Origin: Paraspadella gotoi
Lineage: Eukaryota > Chaetognatha
Reading direction: 5' to 3'
NCBI GenBank assembly: GCA_051294375.1
Contig: CM119266.1
Span: 25,547,908-25,611,907, forward strand
Length of the DNA: 64,000 bases
The notes beneath the pieces are model-generated. The model ran no database searches. It was not told the DNA's origin and worked only from the letters and a program-made list of their open reading frames with translations. Position numbers and translations under genes: made by a program. Positions 55,520 through 64,000 of the stretch are shown here, piece by piece (positions within the stretch are counted from its first letter, which is position 1; the number at the start of each line of letters is the position of its first letter).

Positions 55520-55822
55520 TAATCATCATCGTCGTTGTCGTCGTCTTCATCGTCGTTGTCGTCGTCTTCATCGTCGTTGACGTCGTCATCCGTCGACCGT
55601 AGTGTTGGGAGTATGCCACACCCTTTGTTGTCGCGGTTCTCATAAACTTTATCTTCTTCACAACAAGGCAAAGACCGTCGCCATTTTCTTCGTCGTCGTC
55701 ATCATCATCGTCGTCACTTTTGGTCATCGTTTTTCATTAACGTCTACGTCGTCGTCAGCGACATCTACGTCGTCGTCTTCGACATCTACGTCGTCGTCAT
55801 CGTCATTTTCATCATCTAGTGG

Positions 55823-55862
<40 letters not shown>

Positions 55863-55870
55863 ACGAGAGA
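55520..55870. repeat. GTC/ATC triplet repeats followed by (GA)n, unit C
   Basis: GTCGTTGTCGTCGTCTTCATC units (55,530-55,590), GTCGTCGTCATCATCATCGTC (55,690-55,720) and ACATCTACGTCGTCGTC units (55,740-55,800), then (GA)n (55,823-55,880). The Asp-rich minus-strand frames are repeat shadows. Confidence 0.9.
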
Positions 55871-56037
55871 GAGAGAGAAGAGAAGAAAGGGAGTAATTTT
55901 AGTTTTTTGGCTGAAGTATTATAATCTCTTTTATGCGTAAATCAAGTTAATCTCGACAACTGAAAGCGAGAGAAGATGAACGCGAAAAATTGAAGAAAGG
56001 ACAAGCTCGCGCGTGAGTTTGAGTGTGTGAAAGAGAG

Positions 56038-56107
<70 letters not shown>

Positions 56108-56124
56108 GAGAAGAGGAGGAGAGA
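56038..56124. repeat. (GA)n tract at the C/D junction
   Basis: Interrupted (GA)n directly before unit D begins at GAGGATAGATACTG. The corresponding spot before unit C is also microsatellite, CT-rich (44,640-44,700). Confidence 0.93.
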
Positions 56125-58214
56125 GAGAGGATAGATACTGATTTTTACACATAACGGACAAGATGGCGAAAAACTCGGGGCAAAGACGCGATGTTTGAAG
56201 ACAATAGATCATCTGTTGATGATAAGACCTCTCTGCTAATCATGCAATTCGGGAAATGATGAGTCGACGAACGACGACGCGAACGACGAACGAGAACGAC
56301 GACGGCGGTGCCAGAAATAATCTGATGTCGGTAATCATTCGACCATAACAAGGACCCTGACGGGGAGTTTCTCTGGCGGGATTAAAGATGAAAATAAAGA
56401 TAAAAAAAAAATGAAGGAGAGATAGGAAAAGAAAAAGAAAAAAAAAAGCAGAAATGAGAATCAACAAGGAGGAAAAGGAAAACCAAAACGAAACCGCCGG
56501 CGGAAAAATATTTTTTAAAGGGGAGGGGTGGGAGCGGAAACGAAATCGGGGGGGGGAGCGGTTATGTATAAAATAGGAAAGTCCGAGGAAAAAAAAATCC
56601 TACATGTTGTTCCGGAGAAGCGACGCGAGAAGTGTATGAAACGACGATTCGTAAACAAACGGACCAAGAGATGATGAGCTTCCGAGTGAGCGGGGGAAAA
56701 AGGAAGATAACTGATAATAAAAACAATGAGAAGAGAGAGACCAGAGAGAAGAGAGAGAGACGAGAGAGAGAGAAGAGAGAGAGAGAGAAGAGGAAGAGTC
56801 GTGGACACGAACAAGCGTGGAGAACCTCGCGTCGTAGATTTTTTCTTTGTTTTTCTCCCCCTCGAGGGTTTTTTCTCCGTCTCTCCCTCGCCCCATGCCT
56901 TCCCCCTGCCTCCTTCCCGGCCCGCCTTCTAAGAAAAGGAGTCGGATTCTCGGGTGATAAATCATCGGTTGCGGCTTTGACGCTACCTAGAAAGGGGGAT
57001 GGTAGGTGGAGTGGATAAGGTCGATGACACTACTGGAGAGAGAGCGTGGACTTGGAGTGGTGGGGTGATGAGAGACCAAGGACGCCACCGGGCGTCATGG
57101 AGGAAGAGAAGCTCAGGAAAGCGAACGAGGATTAATTATCTACCGGTTTCATCGGTTTGACAGAAAAGGATGGTTTAATATGTTTTAACTTATGATAAAA
57201 GTACATGGTTTTAATATATTTACAATTATTATTAAAGATTAATCAGGAGCTTCTTTTTTTTCTGAAGATTTCCCTGACGAAATCGGTGTTTGGTTATTCG
57301 TTTTCGGTCAGACCCGGCTGTAATATAAAAACCATATAAGCCGATGCGGTAAAAATCGTAAATTATAAAATATTTTTTCCCGATAGGCCTCGGATTGGCG
57401 TGGGGGATTCGGAAAAAGAGAAAATGAACTGATATTAGATGCGAAGAGAAAACGGAACCGATGGATTCCGAGTGGAAGAAAATACATTAGGAGTTTATGA
57501 GGTTTTCTTTGAGGGAGAATCGCAAACAATTGAATGCAAATGGAGGATTGGGAGAATGAAGATGAAAAAACGACAATGAAGAAAGATTAATAAAGATGAA
57601 TGAACATTAAAGTGGTAAATGGAAGATGCGAAGAGTAAGTCGATAAAGTACATTCTTAATGATGTAAGATAATGAGATTATAATGAGATAAGCATAACCT
57701 CTGCAAGCAATGATATTAGATCAATTATTAGTCATGCCGTTATCCTTGAATGGGATTTAAATTGTTAATCAAATACTTTTAAGACTGTTAACTGAGTAAC
57801 AAAAAGACAAGGAGTAAAGACAAGATTATCATCCAGGATCCGCGCTGGTTTTGTCAGTTTCAAAGGGTCACACAGTCGTTAGGTGCTAAGTCGAGACAGA
57901 GTGGGAAATAAGAAGAAAGAAAAAAGGAATCGATTAGAAGACGAAGACGAAGACAAAGAGAGAAGAAGAAGAAGATAGAAGAAGAGAAGAAGAAAGAAGA
58001 AGAAGAAAGAGAAGAAGAAGGGGAAGGAAGAGGGAAGAGGAAGACAAAATAATTAGAAGCTTCAGATTATCGCGGTGAAATTTGGAGTTAGATAGGGATT
58101 AAGAAATTTAGAAGGAAAGCAAAACGAGAAGGAACAAAAAAAAAAAAAAAAAACAAAAAAAAAATGAAATAAAATAACGTGACGCGGAAGTAACGGCGAA
58201 GATGTTACACTTAG

Positions 58215-58242
58215 AGGAGGAGAGGAGAGAGAGAAGAGAGAG

Positions 58243-58293
<51 letters not shown>

Positions 58294-58310
58294 TGGAGAG
58301 AGAGAGAGAG
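58215..58310. repeat. (GA)n tract in unit D
   Basis: Counterpart of 46,828-46,918 with more interruptions. Confidence 0.93.
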
Positions 58311-58944
58311 AAAGAAAGAAAGCGGAAGGCTAAGAGCCTTTTCGTCTAGAAAAATAAAAAAAGTTTGAACCGGAACGCAGCGAGAGAGAACGCAAAAAAG
58401 AAACAGAGAGAGAAAGCAACAAAATAAAGAGAGAGAGCGAGACGAGAGAGAAGAAGAGAGGAAGAAGAAAAAGAGGAAGAGGAAAGGGAAGAGAGGAGAG
58501 AGGAGGGCGAGGAATGAGAGCATCTCCCTGACCCAAGTGACTGTAATTCGACCAAAATGCTCCTGTTTGACAAATAAAAAAAAAAAAAAAAAAACTCAAC
58601 AAAAAACACACACAAAAAAAGAAAGTCAGACTCTTTCTTTCATGTATCGTGTCCCACTATTTCATATCGCTTTTCCCCTTTTTATCCCCGTTTCTCCTTT
58701 TGCGTTTTTCTTTTTTGGACGTTTTTGTCGTCCGAAGGATATTTGGTCGCTGGGAAGGTTTGATCGGTAATGATACAACGATAGAGACAGAGATCGGGAA
58801 GGGGGCGAAAGGGAAATAATGTGGACTTGGTCACGGAAAGAAAGTTGAATGGAAATAAGAATGCAGAGAGAGAGAGAAAAAAAAAGAAAGAGAGGAGAAT
58901 AGAGAGAGAGAGAGCAGAGAGCATGAGACAGAGAGAGAGAAGAG

Positions 58945-59000
<56 letters not shown>

Positions 59001-59536
59001 TGAGAGAGAAAAGAGAGAAGACGAGAGCCATATAGGTATAGAGAGTTTTTTTTTCAACTCCACCCTAACCCTCGCGCCCAAGCGTCTTTTTCGCACAACT
59101 TTCAACTCTTTCTGCCTCTCCCAGATGAAAAAAAAAGAGTTTTAATTGCTCGAGTTCCATTGATAAAAACGTTTTATTGCTCGAGTCCCATTGATAAAAA
59201 AAAAACGAAAGTGTAGAAAAATGGAGACAGCACAAAAAAAAAAAAAAGGAGAGAGAGAGTTGAAAACATTTATTTGAAAAGCGCGAGAAATGAAAGAGGG
59301 AAAAGAGGGTGGGACCAGGAGGGTGGCGAGGGGAGGGTGTTAGGGGGAGAGGGGAGAGTGTAAGTAGGCCGGTAGAGAGAGAGAGAGGGAGTCAAAAAAT
59401 TCTGTAGAAAAAAAACGAAGCGGAGACGGAATGGAAAGGAAACCACGACTGTGGAGAAAGAAAAAGTCGCATTGTGGTCCCAGAATCGGAGCTGAAATGA
59501 GATGCTGAATGCACGAATGGCGGAGAAGAGAGCAGA

Positions 59537-59575
<39 letters not shown>

Positions 59576-60069
59576 AGAAGAGAGAGAGGAGAGAGAGAGA
59601 GAGAGGAAAAATCGAAATTGTGTGTGAAGGAAGAGGAAAAAGCCGATGAGATAGATGACAGAGTAGAACAGGTGTGCGTGATAATTGGAACGAAGAAGAG
59701 AAAGTTGAGCTCGAAAGCGAAAGTAAAAAAGTGAACGACTATTACAGAACTATTATCTCCGTTTCCTCTCGGTGATGTTAAAGAAGTAGGTTTGCTGTTT
59801 GTTCATTAAATAAATACATCTTGATATTAATGTGCAAGGAAATTGTTTCAAAAAAGGAAAGGTAAGAAAACAAGCTAACTTAAGCATTAACATCATAAAT
59901 CATAAACAACATAAACAATAAATCAATCTTATCAAAAATAAAGATAAGAATACTGTAATTTGATATCAAATGAGGCTTTCATCCTAAAAAAAAATTTATT
60001 AAATTTGAACTCGATATAGTCCTTTTTTACTTACTTTTATCATTTTAATGATTTCTTCGTATTCATCGC

Positions 60070-60140
60070 AGAGGCAATCGAACTCGAAAGGAATTTGAAT
60101 ACGAACTGCATGATCGCTGATTTTGCCCTATGATGGTCGC
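60070..60140 (-). mobile_element. Possible tRNA-like head (SINE relic) in unit D
   Basis: Counterpart of 48,680-48,745. The B box is altered here (AGTTCGATTGCC on the minus strand). Confidence 0.25.
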
Positions 60141-60684
60141 TTTCGCGTCAGTTAGAACTTTCGGCCTGCAGCAGAGCTTTATTCGATCTATATTGTCGTA
60201 TCGACGACGTGCGCTAACTGCAGTGTCGCCCTCCCCTAAATTGTGCGTCGCGGCCTAAAATAAACACACACACACTCTCTTCTACTTCTCTCTCTCCTCT
60301 CTCTCTCTCTCGTCTCTCTCTTCTCTCTCAATCCTTTCTCTTCTGATCGTCTCTCTTCGGTCTCTTCTTTATCTCTTCAAACTCGGCCTCGGGTCAGTCG
60401 CTTGGAGGTCACTTGATGCGATGGCATTCGTCAGTTTCGGGACAATTCCTCTATCTTCTCAACTCTCGTCATTTCTTACGATGTGTTTTTGTTTTCATGA
60501 AACATCCTCTAACGAAAAAGTCGGAGAAACATAAAGAAAAGAAAAAAGAGCATCGGAATCATTCGTCCTGCGCACGTCGCGTGGGGTCGCTACGTGCTGT
60601 CCCAGTATTCATTTCCTTCTCTTTCCGTTATGGGAGGGAGGGAAAGATAGAAGAGAGAGAAGAGAGAGAGAGGAGAGAGAGAGA

Positions 60685-60717
<33 letters not shown>

Positions 60718-61464
60718 GGAGGAGTGGAGGGACCAAAGAAGAAGATGATATCCAAATTAACATGTGGTTCATTCAAAGTCGGAAAATCGCTCCCTTCAGT
60801 TTTTAATCTTTGTTATACAATAAGGCATAGAATCTAATGCAGCACTAGCGATGTCTATAATGACTATCAGATGTATAATGTAATGTAAAATTGAAATTGA
60901 GTATTTTTTCTTGATTCCCACTGTATTGAAAAAGGACAACGAAGACGAACGACGACGACTAAAACTACCGTAAAACGAGACGATCGACGACGATGGCGAA
61001 ACGTGAGTACCCACAACACATCAACCTCTTTGTAAACAACTTTCACTAAAAAAAAAAGCGTGAAAAACTAGGACAGCGTTTCCATGGCGACGACGAGAAA
61101 GTCGACGATGAATGAAAACAAAGACCTTTAAAATTAGGTATAATTCTTTCTCTTTTTTTCTTTATTTCTCTCTCTCTCTCTCTCTCCCATCTCTCTGCTC
61201 TCTCTCTCTCTCGTCTCTCTCCTCTCCTCTCTCTCTCGTCTCCTCTCTCTTCTCTCTCTCTCTTCTCCTCTCTCTCACTCAATTCACTCACTGAAGCACT
61301 TCAAATTAACAACAAATAAAAACAAAGAATCAAAACAATCGCCTCGAAATTGGCGCTCGTCGGATTAATACGTAGAGGCGAGAAATGACTCCACGGATTT
61401 CCGGAACAGATGGAGAGGACACAAAGAGAGAAGAAGAGAAAGGAGAGAGAGAGAGAGAGAGGAG

Positions 61465-61501
<37 letters not shown>

Positions 61502-61834
61502 CGAGAGAGCGTAACAGCTTATAAAACGAGGAAAACACTTTTCGTAAGTGGGGCCCTTTTACAGTTCTTTAGAATCGGGTAAAAGTAAAGGTTCTTGCCG
61601 ATTCACCTCAGTTTCATAACATTAGCCAAAACTTCATTGAATCTCAATGTCGTATACGGAAAATTATTATTCCTGATGTCAGTTGTGAGAGGAAAAAGTG
61701 AGTCGCTAAAATGATCAGTCGATGAGAGGACAATTACGTATTGAGACTCATTGGACCAAATCGATTCGATTTCGGGCGGGTTGTTGGTGCCTCGAGTTGA
61801 TCAGGTGCCACTTTGAGTAAACAAAGGGACAAAT

Positions 61835-61842
61835 TGAGAGAT

Positions 61843-61929
<87 letters not shown>

Positions 61930-61964
61930 TGAGAGAGAGAGAGAGAGAAGAGGAGAGAGAGAGA

Positions 61965-62007
<43 letters not shown>

Positions 62008-62100
62008 GAGAGAGAGAGAGGAGAGAGAGAGAGAGTAGAGATGTGAGAGGTGAAGATGAGAGAATGGAGAGGGAGAGGAGGAGAGAGAGAGTAGCGAAAT
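61835..62100. repeat. Long interrupted (GA)n in unit D
   Basis: About 265 bases of (GA)n with scattered AAG, GCAGAG and TAGAG breaks. It stands exactly where unit C carries the 3 kb E1-E2 block. The 150-codon Ser/Leu frames on the minus strand are shadows of it. Confidence 0.95.
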
Positions 62101-63139
62101 GAGAAGTAAGTAAGAAGTAGATGAGAAGAAAATAAAACAATTTGAATTTTTGAGAAATAAAATAAAAAAACAAACAAAAAAAGATACAATGAGTCATAAA
62201 CACTCACGGAGATCTATGCCCCTACACACAAGAATAGCAGAGATAGAGACAGAGAAGAAGAGATACGAACAATATGACAGACCTTGTGTTTGCCCTTTAA
62301 TGGAAAATATACGAGCGACCACAGAAGCGGAATCAGTAAAGACCATCATAGTATGATAGGGTGAAGTGAAAGTTGGAATCAATAATTTAGGCAGTTATAT
62401 CTTGAAAATACATATTAGTGATATCTAATCTGTGAATTATTTTTCTTTTTTTATAAATATAGTAGCCCAGGCAGCTTATTTTGTATATAGTACTACCTTA
62501 TATAATGTCAAAATTTTAAATGTTTTTTTTTATTATTCTGAGAACAATTCAGATTCCTCGTTAAAAGTTAATAAAAAAAAGTATAAATCTTTTTCAAAAT
62601 TATGTTATTAGTAGGTTAAAATTACAAAAAACTATATTTTTAAGCTGGAAATTTAAAATCGGCGTCTTAAATATAGTTTTTTATATTTTTGACTAACTTA
62701 ATGAAGAATTTTTAAAAAGATTGTACTTCTTATAATAACTTTTGCAAGGAATCCGAATCCGATCTTAAAATTTAAAAATTTGTATTTTGAAATTTTTAGC
62801 CTATTATATACTTATTACTATATATATTATAGCTCACTGGTGCCATAATGTATAAATTTAAAAAATAAATTTACCAAAAGATTTTTATTGGTTTTTATGT
62901 TCATGTTTTATATATATTTTATATTATATTTTAATTTTCTAAAATTTTATCATTTTCACATCACTCTATAGTATATATAAAGCAAAAAAGACGAACGACG
63001 ACGACGACGACGACGGCTGCAAACCGCAAAAGCAGAAAGAAAAGCTTCCGAGTCCCGAGCCCTAAGACGTCATGGTCAGTGGGGTTAGAAAAACCTAAGA
63101 GAGGAAAAATTTTCATCGTCTCGGCGAAGTTGCCCTGAG

Positions 63140-63400
63140 AAAGTAATCATCATCGTCGTTGTCGTCGTCTTCATCGTCGTTGTCGTCGTCTTCATCGTCG
63201 TTGACGTCGTCATCCGTCGACCGTAGTGTTTGGAGTATGCACACCTTTGTTGTCGCGGTTCTCATAAACTTTATCTTCTTCACAACAAGGCAAAGACCGT
63301 CGCCATTTTCTTCGTCGTCGTCATCATCATCGTCGTCACTTTTGGTCATCGTTTTTCATTAACGTCTACGTCGTCGTCAGCGACATCTACGTCGTCGTCT
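63140..63400. repeat. GTC/ATC triplet repeats, unit D
   Basis: Counterpart of 55,520-55,800, ending at the 25-N gap. Confidence 0.9.
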
Positions 63401-63425
63401 NNNNNNNNNNNNNNNNNNNNNNNNN
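63401..63425. other. Assembly gap (25 N)
   Basis: Fixed-length gap inside the triplet repeat array. Confidence 0.99.
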
Positions 63426-63900
63426 GAATTTCCGTCGTCGTGTCGTCATCGTCATCTGTACGTGTGTCTCGATCATCATACGGTGCGTCAGTCGTCATTC
63501 GTCGTCGATCTCGTCGTCGCTCGTCGAATCTACGTCGTCGTCATCACATCTACGTTGTCGTCATCGTCAACTTTGTCGTCGTCGTCGCATCGTACGTCGT
63601 CGTCATCGTCATCTTCGTCTGTCATCGAATCTACGTCGTCGTCATCGTCATCTCGTCACTCGTCATCTTCGTCGTCGTGGTCGACATACTACTCGGTTCT
63701 CGTATCCGACATCTACGTCGTCTCGATCGTCATCATCTCTCTTTTCATCGACATCTACGTCGTCGTCATCGTCATCTTCGTCATTGTCATCTTCGTCGTC
63801 ATCTTCGTCGTTGTCAGCGACATCTACGTCGTCGTCATCGTCATCTTCGTCGTCATCTTTGTCGTCGTCCCTCGTCTCATTCTTCTGGCCCAACACGCTA
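63426..63900. repeat. GTC/ATC minisatellite with ACATCTACGTCGTCGTC units
   Basis: A compound repeat. Units such as ATCTACGTCGTCGTCATC followed by GTCATCTTCGTCGTCATC recur at about 30-60 base spacing across the whole stretch. The plus-strand Val/Ser/Arg-rich frame and the minus-strand Asp/Glu-rich frame both follow from the triplet period. An acidic protein domain cannot be excluded but has no flanking non-repeat coding sequence. The last 100 bases are T-rich with no feature. Confidence 0.88.
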
Positions 63901-64000
63901 GTTTCCTCTATTTTTTCTCCTATTTTTTTTTCAACGCGTCGAACTTAAAATTCCGACCAACGAAAAGTAAATATATCTTTTCCGTGTTTCTCTTTTATTC

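Larger units (their letters stand above)
44720..55830. repeat. Direct duplication unit C
   Basis: The sequence matches 56,125-63,400 in the same order and orientation. Landmarks are GAGGATAGATACTG, the ATAATCGGGGGGG block, ATGGTAGGTGGAGTGGT, the (GAA)n array, GCTCGAGTCCCATTGATAA, AACACACACACA, GCGTAACAGCTTATAAAACG and AGTAGCCCAGGCAGCTTATT. Unit C has three things that D lacks: an N run at 45,462, the block 48,875-49,950 (gap plus P3 left arm) and the block 51,446-54,455 (E1, unique DNA, E2). Confidence 0.93.
56125..63400. repeat. Direct duplication unit D
   Basis: Second copy of unit C with a continuous run through two of C's gap positions (45,462 and 48,875). It lacks the P3 left arm and the E1-E2 block. 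Where that block should be, D has a ~290-base (GA)n (61,835-62,100). Single-base indels relative to C are very frequent, so any frame read in D is unreliable. Confidence 0.93.

Noticed and set aside
61734-62207. 157- and 151-codon minus-strand frames
   Set aside because: Both are translations of the long interrupted (GA)n in unit D, in two phases of the same repeat.

Overview
The window looks like repeat-rich, mostly non-coding DNA from an invertebrate animal. It was assembled from noisy long reads and joined into scaffolds. The reasons are: dozens of long (GA)n/(CT)n and (GTC)n microsatellites; no visible CpG depletion; a broken Ty3/Gypsy retrotransposon; tRNA-derived SINEs; ten runs of N, eight of exactly 25; and no open reading frame that reads like an intact conserved gene. 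A crustacean or similar SSR-rich arthropod would fit, but nothing here fixes the taxon. I see no bacterial operon, CRISPR array, rRNA gene or intact tRNA gene. I did not find a convincing new biological system. The strongest signals are structural: two large imperfect direct duplications and three large imperfect palindromes.

Layout. Positions 1-6,200 hold purine-rich low-complexity DNA, two oppositely oriented copies of a small SINE-like element (478-662 and 2,255-2,402) and otherwise nothing I recognise. Positions 6,240-9,400 (minus strand) carry a frameshifted Ty3/Gypsy polyprotein whose order gag, protease, reverse transcriptase, RNase H, integrase can still be followed. Positions 9,400-17,090 have no recognisable gene, with ATT, CCT, GA and CT microsatellites from 15 kb onward.

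Positions 17,091-23,745 (copy A) and 24,731-31,405 (copy B) are the same ~6.65 kb unit in direct orientation. They share a tRNA-derived SINE (two insertion sites per unit), a 22-bp-period repeat, an 8-bp minisatellite and a possible start-codon exon. Positions 31,500-36,735 are low-complexity DNA. Positions 36,735-43,640 form a palindrome with ~3.1-3.5 kb arms and a ~345 bp spacer (P1). A second, smaller palindrome lies at 43,790-45,090 (P2).

Positions 44,720-55,830 (unit C) are repeated directly at 56,125-63,400 (unit D). D lacks two pieces of C: the left arm of a third palindrome (P3, 48,900-50,778, bounded on both sides by N runs) and a ~3 kb block (51,446-54,455) that itself consists of two direct repeats (E1, E2) around unique DNA. 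The window ends in a GTC/ATC-rich minisatellite.

The duplicate copies differ mostly by single-base indels and homopolymer or dinucleotide length. Uncollapsed haplotypes, fold-back reads or uncorrected read error are therefore as likely as true genomic duplication. No functional gene network can be inferred. The few possible exons (21,855; 39,831/40,859; 52,499) are given as low-confidence leads.
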